A stretch of 64,000 nucleotides of DNA from JAGQVA01 sp041391725 (GTDB lineage: Bacteria > Bacteroidota > Bacteroidia > J057): NCBI GenBank assembly GCA_041391725.1, contig JAWKNL010000029.1:1-64000 (forward strand), in the 5' to 3' direction. Under the pieces are notes generated by a model, which was given only the letters and a program-made list of their open reading frames with translations, made no database searches and was not told the origin of the DNA. This document shows positions 18,586 to 26,053 of the stretch, piece by piece; the stretch's first letter is position 1, and every line of letters begins with the position of its first letter. Both the position numbers and the translations under genes were made by a program.

Positions 18586-19785
18586 TTGATACGTACCAAT
18601 ATTCAAACCGCCGCAGGTATTGTATTTATACTTCTGCTTTGGGCAGGGCCGGGGTGTATCCTGCTGGAAGCACAGCCGGTAGAAAGTCATTATATCCAGA
18701 CCCAGATATCACCGCTGGAGTTATCCTCTGATAGTGGATTTGAGTCATTCTCCATGCTCAATGAGGTTGTAGAAGATTACCGGTTTTTTTTCACAGCCGA
18801 GGAGCACTGGCTGGCGATGAATGCGCAGATGCGCTACCGGTTTCTTATGTATTTGTACTATCACGCAGAAGTGAGAAACCTGGTTGTGGAAGGCGGCTAC
18901 AGTTATAGTTATATGATCAATATGTATCTGGAAACGGGAAATGAAAACCTCCTGATTCGCGCCATTTATGACATTCCCGTATGCCCCAAAGATCTGATTG
19001 CTTTTTACAGAGAGCTTTACACCTTCAACCGGTTTCTGCCCTCCCGTGAAAAAATAAAAGTAGTGGGAATAGATCTGGAGCAGTCACCGCAACTGGTCAT
19101 TTACTGCATGGTCAACATGCTTCCTGACAAACCACTTACAGCCGGTGTAAGGGAGAAAATCAATCAGTTGAAGGTGCTGAATGAAACAGATTTTAACGAC
19201 AAGGAAATGAAAAAGTATTTCCGTCAGTTGTACAAAGAGGTACAGGAACGCAAACGCGCCTACCGGCGATACTGGGGAGACAAATACTGGCTGTTTGAAA
19301 TGCTACTCGAAAATACAGTGGAAGGCTTTGATTCCCCGCTGCTGCGGGAGTTTGTGTATGCACATGGGGATGAAAAAAAGCGGGAAGAGCGAATGTACGC
19401 CAATTTCAGGCTCCTTTATAAATACCATATATTTCAACCAGGCAACTTCTACGGCCAGTTTGGTGGTATCCATACCGAGCTGAATCCTTCTATCAACTGG
19501 GGCTACCATACACTGGCTCAACAACTCAACACCGAACGGTACTCCCCGATGCGGGGAAAAGTATTGACCATTTCCAAATTTTTCAGAAGGGTTCCCAGAA
19601 TCTATGAAAGGTTCAGAGAGTATGAAGATTTTATGAAACTCATGACAGAAATAGACCACACCGTTCCCTACGATGTGGTGCTCTGCAGGATTTGGGGCAA
19701 TGATGACCTGTTTCCGGAGATCAGCAAAGATTTTCAGTATTTACTGATCATCAAGGATAGTGTCGAATCCGACCCTTGCAGATGA
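18586..19785 (+). CDS. Exported protein of unknown function, second of two tandem paralogues
   Basis: 399 residues. The only start in reach is a TTG at 18586, giving a hydrophobic signal segment (F-I-L-L-L-W-A-G-P-G). No in-frame ATG occurs before conserved sequence begins. It aligns along its whole length with the preceding gene (for example Y-R-F-F-F-T-A-E-E-H-W, V-V-G-I-D-L-E-Q-S, Y-G-Q-F-G-G-I-H-T-E), so a duplication produced the pair. The conserved acidic and His residues kept in both copies suggest an enzyme active site, perhaps of the erythromycin esterase/ChaN type, with low confidence. It has its own -7 element, so the copies could be regulated separately. Confidence 0.68.
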   Translation: MIRTNIQTAAGIVFILLLWAGPGCILLEAQPVESHYIQTQISPLELSSDSGFESFSMLNEVVEDYRFFFTAEEHWLAMNAQMRYRFLMYLYYHAEVRNLVVEGGYSYSYMINMYLETGNENLLIRAIYDIPVCPKDLIAFYRELYTFNRFLPSREKIKVVGIDLEQSPQLVIYCMVNMLPDKPLTAGVREKINQLKVLNETDFNDKEMKKYFRQLYKEVQERKRAYRRYWGDKYWLFEMLLENTVEGFDSPLLREFVYAHGDEKKREERMYANFRLLYKYHIFQPGNFYGQFGGIHTELNPSINWGYHTLAQQLNTERYSPMRGKVLTISKFFRRVPRIYERFREYEDFMKLMTEIDHTVPYDVVLCRIWGNDDLFPEISKDFQYLLIIKDSVESDPCR

Positions 19786-19816
19786 TGAAAAACATTTTCC
19801 TGCGTGTAATACATCA

Positions 19817-19847
19817 TTGAGAGCGGCGGGCATTATAGCTACGTTTG
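19817..19847 (+). promoter_or_regulatory. Predicted promoter of the tonB-like gene
   Basis: TTG at 19817-19819, a 20-base spacer and TACGTTTG at 19840-19847, a full match to the Bacteroidota consensus. It ends 31 bases before the ATG. Confidence 0.6.
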
Positions 19848-19878
19848 AATATTGAGCGTTGAACATAATTATTGAGCT

Positions 19879-20715
19879 ATGCCCCGCCAGAATATTTCAA
19901 CCGTAATTGCCGACCTCGATGAAATGGTATTTGATCATCGGGAAAAAGCATATGGGGCTTTTTTTCTAAGGAAAAAATACCCCATCCACCTTACTGTCGG
20001 CACAATTCTTATTGGCATTTCGGCTATCGCTTTCACTTTTGGCCCCATTGCCATGAGGAAAATTGCTCCTGACAAGGATGCAGCAAAAATGAGATCCGTA
20101 AGTGTAACTATCACCATGGATGACCTTCCGCCGCCTCCTGCCATTGACAAAGAAAGTCCACCACCACCTCCTCCCCCCCGGATCAAACCGCCGGAAGTGC
20201 GCACCGTAGCCTTCCATATTCCGACTCCGACTCCGGAAGAAGAACTTGACCCCGAGGAAGAGCAGACCATCGCTGAGGTGCAGGAACTGAAAGAAGCACC
20301 CAATATCGGCCTGGAAGACAAGGAAGGGGAGGAAGAAGGATTTTTTACCGGAGAAAATATCGAACTTGTAGAGGAGACTGTACCCGAAGTCATCCGTGAA
20401 GCAGAACCCTCAATTGAGGCCTTTGTATTTGCGGAAGCCGAACCCACCCCCATCAATATGGAAGAGGTCAGAACGTTGATCGGTTATCCGCAGATCGCCC
20501 GCGATGCCGGAATCTCAGGCAATGTTGTACTCAGGGTTCTGGTTGACAAAAGAGGCAATTATGTAAGACACAAAGTGATCAATGAAGTACACCCGTTGCT
20601 GACCCAGGCCATTGAGCCCAATATTCCGAAGCTCAGGTTTACCCCGGCTATTCAGGCAGGAAAACCGATTGCCTTCTGGGTGAATGTTCCTTTCAGCTTT
20701 GTACTGATTCAATAG
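19879..20715 (+). CDS. Energy transducer TonB
   Basis: 278 residues. TonB couples inner-membrane proton motive force to outer-membrane receptors. The N-terminus has the Bacteroidota-type cytoplasmic lead (V-F-D-H-R-E-K-A-Y-G-A-F-F-L-R) and then one membrane helix at about 37-57. A proline-rich stretch (P-P-P-P-P-P-P near 93-99) and an acidic spacer of Glu-rich repeats span the periplasm. The C-terminal TonB domain occupies about 190-278 (G-Y-P-Q-I-A-R-D-A-G-I-S-G, ending in V-P-F-S-F). No exbB/exbD genes are adjacent. It could serve the TonB-dependent receptor at 55.8-57.8 kb, but genomes of this group usually carry several TonB copies, so the pairing is a guess. Confidence 0.9.
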   Translation: MPRQNISTVIADLDEMVFDHREKAYGAFFLRKKYPIHLTVGTILIGISAIAFTFGPIAMRKIAPDKDAAKMRSVSVTITMDDLPPPPAIDKESPPPPPPPRIKPPEVRTVAFHIPTPTPEEELDPEEEQTIAEVQELKEAPNIGLEDKEGEEEGFFTGENIELVEETVPEVIREAEPSIEAFVFAEAEPTPINMEEVRTLIGYPQIARDAGISGNVVLRVLVDKRGNYVRHKVINEVHPLLTQAIEPNIPKLRFTPAIQAGKPIAFWVNVPFSFVLIQ

Positions 20716-20756
20716 ACGGGGAAAGAGAAAAACCTGCGCGAATCTGTAAGGTTTTG

Positions 20757-20764
20757 TATCTTTG
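20757..20764 (+). promoter_or_regulatory. Predicted -7 element driving the ybhN-like leader
   Basis: TATCTTTG, an exact TAnnTTTG match. Transcription should begin a few bases after 20764, giving a leader of about 50 bases that contains an intrinsic terminator before the coding region. Confidence 0.55.
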
Positions 20765-20792
20765 CACGTCGTTGTTCTAAATTTAAGACTTC

Positions 20793-20820
20793 GACCTGGG
20801 CTGAAAGCTCAGGTCTTTTT
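20793..20820 (+). terminator. Intrinsic terminator (possible attenuator) abutting the ybhN-like start codon
   Basis: A 10-bp stem (20793-20802 with 20806-20815, one G-T pair, loop GAA) is followed by five T residues at 20816-20820. The ATG of the next gene begins at 20823. Because a promoter element lies upstream at 20757, this is either an attenuator in the leader of that gene or the end of a very short RNA. It could also serve as terminator for tonB. Confidence 0.65.
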
Positions 20821-20822
20821 AT

Positions 20823-21851
20823 ATGAAAAAGCACCTCAAAACCCTGGTTCAACTTATTGCAGGCACAGGCATAGCAGCTGCGTTATTGTACCTTACCTTC
20901 AAAGACCGTTCTATTGCAGATCTGTTCTCCGTTTTGAATGAGGCCGACATATTCTGGCTGATGATGGGAGGGCTGGCGCTTTTCGGCGTATTTTTTTTCA
21001 GAGGCCTCCGATGGAAGTTGCTCCTCGAAAGTGCCGGACATCAGGTAGATTCCCTGAATACGGTTGTTTCCATTTTTATCTGTTATCTGGTCAATAGTGC
21101 CACACCCCGGCTGGGTGAAGTAGCCCGGTGTTCAGTCATGTTACGCACCGACAAGGTGCCGCTGCCTGCAAGCTTTGGTACCGTCATCACAGAAAGAGCG
21201 TTCGACGTCATTATTCTTCTGGCAGGCGTAGGGTTGATTTTTCTTTTTGAATTTCAGCGGCTGAAAAACCTCTTTACCCAGATGTTTGAAAAAATATTCG
21301 GAGGGCTGGAAAACAGCTACGGCGTCATGATCATTGCAGGGCTGATAGTGGTGGCGATGATCGCAGGCGGATATTATGTACTGAAAAAAGGTAAAGAAAG
21401 TAAAGGTATCGCCAATAAAGCCTACCTGTTTGTTTTCAGTATGTTTCAGGCTGCTAAAAGCGTATTTTCTCTCCAGAAACCATGGTTGTTTCTTTTCCAC
21501 ACCTTCAATACCTGGGTTTGTCTTATTCTGATGAATTATTTTTTCATTCTCGCGCTCCCCGATACTCATGACCTCGGCATTTACTTTGCCATTCTTATAC
21601 TCTTTATCGGGGGCATAGGCTGGGCATTGCCCGTGCCCGCCGGGATGGGAACTACACATTTTATTGTTTATCAGCTATTTCTGGCCTTTGGCCTGCAGGC
21701 TTCCGCAGGCCAGAATATCGGCTTTTTCTCCAATGGAGCCACACTCGTATTTACAGTTATTTATGGGATTATCGGATGGATTATTTTCATGGTTGTCGTC
21801 AACAGAATGAATAAAAATAAAAATATTCCAAATCCCTCCCTTAACTCATAA
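20823..21851 (+). CDS. YbhN/UPF0104-type integral membrane protein (lysylphosphatidylglycerol synthase transmembrane-domain family)
   Basis: 342 residues with about eight hydrophobic helices, starting with K-H-L-K-T-L-V-Q. Conserved features of the family are R-G-L-R-W-K at the end of helix 2, N-S-A-T-P-R-L-G-E-V-A-R in the next segment, the E-R-A-F-D motif, and P-V-P-A-G-M-G-T-T near the C-terminus. Relatives include the flippase domain of MprF and proteins proposed to move lipids or lipid-linked sugars. No catalytic synthase domain is present, so a flippase-like role is the best guess. The start codon lies two bases after the T-tract of a terminator, an unusual arrangement that suggests leader control. 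Confidence 0.8.
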   Translation: MKKHLKTLVQLIAGTGIAAALLYLTFKDRSIADLFSVLNEADIFWLMMGGLALFGVFFFRGLRWKLLLESAGHQVDSLNTVVSIFICYLVNSATPRLGEVARCSVMLRTDKVPLPASFGTVITERAFDVIILLAGVGLIFLFEFQRLKNLFTQMFEKIFGGLENSYGVMIIAGLIVVAMIAGGYYVLKKGKESKGIANKAYLFVFSMFQAAKSVFSLQKPWLFLFHTFNTWVCLILMNYFFILALPDTHDLGIYFAILILFIGGIGWALPVPAGMGTTHFIVYQLFLAFGLQASAGQNIGFFSNGATLVFTVIYGIIGWIIFMVVVNRMNKNKNIPNPSLNS

Positions 21852-21859
21852 TTTCTCCC

Positions 21860-21867
21860 TAAATTTG
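21860..21867 (+). promoter_or_regulatory. Predicted -7 promoter element of guaB
   Basis: TAAATTTG, an exact consensus match. It ends eight bases before an in-frame ATG at 21876, which would leave almost no leader, so it favours the second ATG at 21897 as the real start. Confidence 0.5.
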
Positions 21868-21896
21868 CTCGGCAAATGTCAAAAACGATATTTGCT

Positions 21897-23366
21897 ATGT
21901 CAGATAACAATAAAATTGCTTTTGAAGGACTCACCTATGACGATGTCCTTCTAATCCCCGCCTTCTCTGAAGTACTTCCCCGCGACGTCAACACCGCCTC
22001 ATTTCTCACCCGTGAAATCCGTCTGAACCTGCCAATCGTCAGTGCAGCTATGGATACGGTTACAGAACACCGGATGGCCATTGCTATGGCTGCCAGCGGT
22101 GGCCTGGGTATTATCCACAAAAATATGACGATCGACCAGCAGGCGGAAGAGGTCAGAAAAGTCAAACGCTCTGAAAGTGGACTGATTGTCGATCCTGTTA
22201 CTCTTTCTGCTGATGACACGCTGATCTATGCTTCTCAAATCATGCATGAGCACAGCATCGGGGGTATTCCGATTACGGACAAAGAGGGGAAACTCGTAGG
22301 TATTCTCACCAACCGCGATCTGCGTTTTGAAACCCCGGATGGCAGAAAGGTCAGCGAACTCATGACACATGAAAACCTGATTACCGCTCCGGAAGGTACA
22401 ACGCTGGAGGAGGCAGAAGAGATTCTCCGCCGTTATAAGGTCGAAAAACTGCCCGTAGTCGATAAGAATGGCAAGCTGGTGGGGCTTATTACCTACCGCG
22501 ACATTATCAAGAAGCAGGCGTTTCCCAATGCATGTAAAGATCATCTGGGCCGGCTGAGAGCCGGAGCTGCTGTAGGAGTTACTCCTGATACCTTTGACCG
22601 CATCTTCGCACTGGAAAGGGCCGGGGTGGACGTCATTACTGTGGACACTGCTCACGGGCATTCAATGGGAGTACTTAATGTCATCCGGGAAGTAAAACGC
22701 AAATTCTCCCACCTCCAGATCATCGGTGGCAACGTCGCAACCCGCGAAGGCACGGAAGCGCTCATCGCGGCTGGTGTGGACGGCGTCAAAGTAGGGGTGG
22801 GCCCGGGAAGTATCTGCACCACCCGTGTCATTGCCGGAGTGGGCGTACCCCAGCTTACCGCTGTCATGGAAGCAGTAAAGGCAGCCAAACCTGCCGGTAT
22901 TCCCGTCATCGCCGATGGCGGCATCAAATACTCGGGAGACTTTGTAAAAGCAATTGTAGCGGGCGCAAGCAGCATTATGGCAGGTGGTCTGCTGGCAGGC
23001 ACGGATGAAAGTCCCGGCGAAACGGTGCTTTACGAAGGCAGAAAGTTTAAAACTTACCGGGGAATGGGCTCCATCGAAGCGATGAAATCGGGTAGCCGCG
23101 ACCGTTATTTCCAGGACGTGGAAGACGACATCCAGAAACTGGTACCGGAAGGCATCGTAGGCCGCGTAGCATACAAAGGCCGGGTAACAGAAGTCCTGTA
23201 TCAGATGGAAGGCGGTCTTCGCGCAGGCATGGGCTATTGCGGTGCAAAAGATATTTCCACCCTTCAGACCCGGCAGTTGATTCGCATTACCAATGCAGGT
23301 CTGCTGGAGAGCCATCCGCATGATGTTCAGATCATCAAAGAAGCACCCAACTACTCGCGCAGATAA
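21897..23366 (+). CDS. guaB: Inosine-5'-monophosphate dehydrogenase
   Basis: Catalyses NAD-dependent oxidation of IMP to XMP, the committed step of guanine nucleotide synthesis, in the cytoplasm. The sequence has the TIM barrel interrupted by two CBS domains (about residues 95-205). The catalytic loop is G-P-G-S-I-C-T-T-R with Cys307, and the flap contains R-G-M-G-S-I. The C-terminus carries the G-M-G-Y-C-G segment. I chose the ATG at 21897 (M-S-D-N-N-K-I-A-F), giving 489 residues, because the upstream ATG at 21876 sits about where transcription should start. The gene lies 45 bases after the ybhN-like gene and ends two bases from the convergent exported-protein gene. Confidence 0.96.
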   Translation: MSDNNKIAFEGLTYDDVLLIPAFSEVLPRDVNTASFLTREIRLNLPIVSAAMDTVTEHRMAIAMAASGGLGIIHKNMTIDQQAEEVRKVKRSESGLIVDPVTLSADDTLIYASQIMHEHSIGGIPITDKEGKLVGILTNRDLRFETPDGRKVSELMTHENLITAPEGTTLEEAEEILRRYKVEKLPVVDKNGKLVGLITYRDIIKKQAFPNACKDHLGRLRAGAAVGVTPDTFDRIFALERAGVDVITVDTAHGHSMGVLNVIREVKRKFSHLQIIGGNVATREGTEALIAAGVDGVKVGVGPGSICTTRVIAGVGVPQLTAVMEAVKAAKPAGIPVIADGGIKYSGDFVKAIVAGASSIMAGGLLAGTDESPGETVLYEGRKFKTYRGMGSIEAMKSGSRDRYFQDVEDDIQKLVPEGIVGRVAYKGRVTEVLYQMEGGLRAGMGYCGAKDISTLQTRQLIRITNAGLLESHPHDVQIIKEAPNYSRR

Positions 23367-23368
23367 TC

Positions 23369-24676
23369 TCAGCGCCCGACGGTAAATGATTTTGTGCGGG
23401 GGTCGTAATACCCCATAAATTTTCTTCCCATTACCTCCCCCTGCACAAAATGTTTTTCCCCCTTCGGAAAAGTGGGGCGACGGTTGGATGACGCGAGGGG
23501 TGCACTTACCGGCAGATAACCCGGCTCACTGAGCATGCTCCTGAAAAACACAGATTCATAACTTTCTTCCAGCACAATGCCGCTGACGCCGCGCACCTGT
23601 GATGCTTTTACCCCGCCGATACACAATTCGGCTGCCGGGTTTTCGGGAGACATTTGCGCCAGAATCGCAAGGTTGTCTTTTGCCATTACTTCACGCAGAA
23701 AATCGGCAGTACGCATCACCGGTCGCTCATTCCCTGCCTGGTCATGAATCGTAAAACCGCCGGTACGGATAGAAAACTCATCATCGGAGCCATAGGCATA
23801 GGATCTGAGTTTTTGTCCGGAAGAAATATCGGTCACCCATAATCTAAGAGAATCTGCGGATGCCGCTACCTGAAAAAGCGTAGATCCCAGGAGAGCCGAG
23901 TTGGATTTTACCGGCCCGCTCACAGCAAACGAAGGGCCGGGTATGGCTTGCTCCGTTTTCTGCCCGGAGTGTAGATTAATAGTGATCAGGTAGGTAGAGC
24001 CCGGTTCGTCGAGCGTCAGATAGACCATTTCTCCGAAATGATACATTTTCCCTGATCTGTACACATCTGCAATTGTGAGTTCTTCGGGTTTTTCTATGCG
24101 GGTAAGTTCATAATCGGTCTTTTCGAGAAAATCGGCATTATCGAGAGTAAACTCCCTTGTGTCAAAATTGTCTTCCCCTTCAAAACGGCAAATGCGAATC
24201 GTTTGGGTATTGCGGGGCATACGGAGAATGTGAAGCACCCCGTTGTAAGTAAAAGTACCCCAGTAAATCATTCCCTGCCGGACTCTTCCCACATCAAATG
24301 TACGGGTCTCAGTCGTACCGGCGATTTTGCTGATGGAATACACTTTGTATTCATCGTTTTCTTCGAGCCAGTAGTAAATATTCAACTGATCGGCAAGATT
24401 GGTAAATCCCACTTTTCTGAGCCGGCCTTCGGCGGGAAGATTGTAAAGGGGATAGTGGTGCAATACTTTAAAATCGGTATCCAGAAGATACAGTTGTGCC
24501 TCTGATCCTTCTTTAAAAAGGAGGGTGATTCCGTTTTCATCTGAAAACGAAAATACTTCGGCAGAAGCCGAAAGCGGCACGGAAATCTGAGCAAGTGGAC
24601 GGAAATTCTGACCGTAGGCAGAAAAAGCGGCAAGCAGTAACGGTAACAGGAAAAGTCTGAGCAGGGAAAATTTCAT
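23369..24676 (-). CDS. Exported protein of unknown function, possibly beta-propeller-like
   Basis: 435 residues with a signal peptide (L-L-L-A-A-F-S-A-Y-G-Q). The mature part has many short beta strands with regularly spaced aromatic and Gly residues (Y-L-L-D-T-D-F-K-V-L, Y-L-I-T-I-N-L-H-S-G), as in beta-propellers, but I recognise no named repeat or catalytic residues. It is likely periplasmic or surface exposed. It has no operon partner: the stop is two bases from that of guaB, and a strong terminator separates it from the PspA operon upstream. No function is assigned. Confidence 0.6.
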   Translation of the reverse strand: MKFSLLRLFLLPLLLAAFSAYGQNFRPLAQISVPLSASAEVFSFSDENGITLLFKEGSEAQLYLLDTDFKVLHHYPLYNLPAEGRLRKVGFTNLADQLNIYYWLEENDEYKVYSISKIAGTTETRTFDVGRVRQGMIYWGTFTYNGVLHILRMPRNTQTIRICRFEGEDNFDTREFTLDNADFLEKTDYELTRIEKPEELTIADVYRSGKMYHFGEMVYLTLDEPGSTYLITINLHSGQKTEQAIPGPSFAVSGPVKSNSALLGSTLFQVAASADSLRLWVTDISSGQKLRSYAYGSDDEFSIRTGGFTIHDQAGNERPVMRTADFLREVMAKDNLAILAQMSPENPAAELCIGGVKASQVRGVSGIVLEESYESVFFRSMLSEPGYLPVSAPLASSNRRPTFPKGEKHFVQGEVMGRKFMGYYDPRTKSFTVGR

Positions 24677-24715
24677 AAAGCAACACTTAGCGGTACGGAA
24701 CTATAGTCGTAGAAC

Positions 24716-24757
24716 GAAAAATCCCCGGGCAACATATACCCGGGGAAAGTCTTTTTT
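24716..24757 (-). terminator. Intrinsic terminator of the PspA operon
   Basis: Stem CCCCGGG (24723-24729) pairs with CCCGGGG (24739-24745) across a 9-base loop. On the minus strand a run of five T residues follows (plus-strand A at 24717-24721); on the plus strand AAAGTCTTTTTT follows, so it could act both ways. It lies just after the stop of the 24813-25232 gene. Confidence 0.85.
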
Positions 24758-24812
24758 ATTGCAGTCAATCGCTGATTTTTTGCGAAAAACCTTACATAAC
24801 GATAAAAAAAGG

Positions 24813-25232
24813 CTAAAAATCGCCCAGTTTTTTCTCTGGAGGTTCTTCTCCTTTACCCTCTTCTTTCGGCGGTTCTTCCTCAATCAGTCCCATTTGCCGC
24901 TTCATATCGAGGATAAGTTGTTCGGCTGCGAACTTTTCAGCTTTTGCCTGATTTTCGAGGTTTTCCACTTCTTTACTTACGGCAGAATTGGTGTCGAGGG
25001 CCATTTCGAGTTTGGCTTCAGAAAGAACTGAAGATTGGTTGAGTTTGTCGATCCACTCATCCGAATCATCAGCGGTGAGTCCGGAGGTAATTTCGGTGAT
25101 GGCCTCGTTGAGTTTGCGGGTATGGCGCATCACTTTCATATTCTCCTCAATTTCCTTTCGCTTTTTCAGATCGTCTTTATACTCCTGCTTCATTTGTTCT
25201 TTGAGCAGTCGTCTTCTTTCTTCGCTCGTCAT
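24813..25232 (-). CDS. Small coiled-coil protein resembling the C-terminal part of PspA
   Basis: 139 residues, highly charged and almost wholly helical. The N-terminus is a basic coiled coil (E-E-R-R-R-L-L-K-E). The middle region S-E-A-K-L-E-M-A-L-D and the later A-E-K-F-A-A-E-Q-L-I-L-D-M-K-R-Q-M-G-L line up with N-E-A-R-M-E-M-A-L-D and A-A-D-L-V-K-Q-F-K-M-E-M-G-L of the PspA-family protein encoded just upstream. It therefore looks like a shortened paralogue that keeps only the last helices of PspA. The C-terminal tail is rich in Pro, Glu and Lys. The two genes are 31 bases apart and share a terminator, so they are one operon; the small protein may co-assemble with or regulate PspA. No function is known to me. 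Confidence 0.65.
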   Translation of the reverse strand: MTSEERRRLLKEQMKQEYKDDLKKRKEIEENMKVMRHTRKLNEAITEITSGLTADDSDEWIDKLNQSSVLSEAKLEMALDTNSAVSKEVENLENQAKAEKFAAEQLILDMKRQMGLIEEEPPKEEGKGEEPPEKKLGDF

Positions 25233-25263
25233 AATTCAAACCTTTAGATAATATTCAGAGAAA

Positions 25264-25986
25264 TTATTCAAGCTCTTTTTTACCGGGAAGATCATCAATA
25301 TCTTCGATGAGTTTGTCTTTGGAATCGAGACCCATTTCCATCTTAAACTGCTTGACGAGGTCGGCAGCGCGGAGGTTTTCGGCTTCTTCCTCAATTTTGA
25401 AGGATTCGGTATCCACAGAGTCAAGCGCCATTTCCATGCGGGCCTCATTTTTGGCGGTTTGCTCATTGATGCGGGTGACCATTTCGTCATGCGTAGCATC
25501 GATTCCGGCAACCTCAAATGATTCCATTGTGTCGGCGATTTTGGCCTGCCACCTGGCTCTTTCGTGGGCGCGAAGGGCTTCACGGGCTTCGGCGATTTTT
25601 TTCTCGCGTTGCTTCATGAACACCTTTTTCACCTCCAGCGATTTTTCATACGCTTTCTGCGCCGTCTCAAACTGCTCTTTGGTCTGGAGCATATGAGACT
25701 TGGTTGATTCAAGGCGAAGCGCATAGTTTTGTGCGATGTCATCGCGGCCTGCCTGAATGGCTGCTTTCATTTTGGAGACAAGGTCTTTGTACTCATTTTT
25801 GTACTTGTTAAGTTCCTTGTCAAGCAACATTACGCTGGCTTTCACCGTCGCAATATTCTCGTTCATTTTGGGAATCTGGTCATTTAATTCCCGGATATTT
25901 TGCTCAAGGATGAGTTTGGGATCTTCGATGGAGCTAACAAGTCCCCCAAAAATAGACCTCATTGCCCGTAAAAATCGTTTCCACAT
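25264..25986 (-). CDS. PspA/IM30 family protein
   Basis: 240 residues with the all-helical PspA/Vipp1 build. It has an amphipathic N-terminal helix (M-W-K-R-F-L-R-A-M-R-S-I-F-G-G-L) that binds stressed membrane, the typical D-P-K-L-I-L-E-Q, and then a long coiled coil from about 25 to 170 with A-R-E-A-L-R-A-H-E-R-A-R-W. Family members form ESCRT-III-like assemblies that stabilise membranes and limit proton leakage. The length is slightly above the usual 220-230 because of an acidic C-terminal tail (I-D-D-L-P-G-K-K-E-L-E). There is no pspF/pspBC neighbourhood and no -24/-12 sigma-54 promoter visible upstream, so regulation differs from the enterobacterial system. Confidence 0.88.
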   Translation of the reverse strand: MWKRFLRAMRSIFGGLVSSIEDPKLILEQNIRELNDQIPKMNENIATVKASVMLLDKELNKYKNEYKDLVSKMKAAIQAGRDDIAQNYALRLESTKSHMLQTKEQFETAQKAYEKSLEVKKVFMKQREKKIAEAREALRAHERARWQAKIADTMESFEVAGIDATHDEMVTRINEQTAKNEARMEMALDSVDTESFKIEEEAENLRAADLVKQFKMEMGLDSKDKLIEDIDDLPGKKELE

Positions 25987-26053
25987 GTCGATTAAAGCTA
26001 AACTGGATTAGATAAATTTGTTTGTACTTACGGAAAGTTTATGTATTTGTTAA

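Noticed and set aside
25987..26053. Sigma-54 (-24/-12) promoter before the PspA gene, as in enteric bacteria
   Set aside because: No TGGCAC-N5-TTGC-like pair is visible on the minus strand of this 67-base gap.
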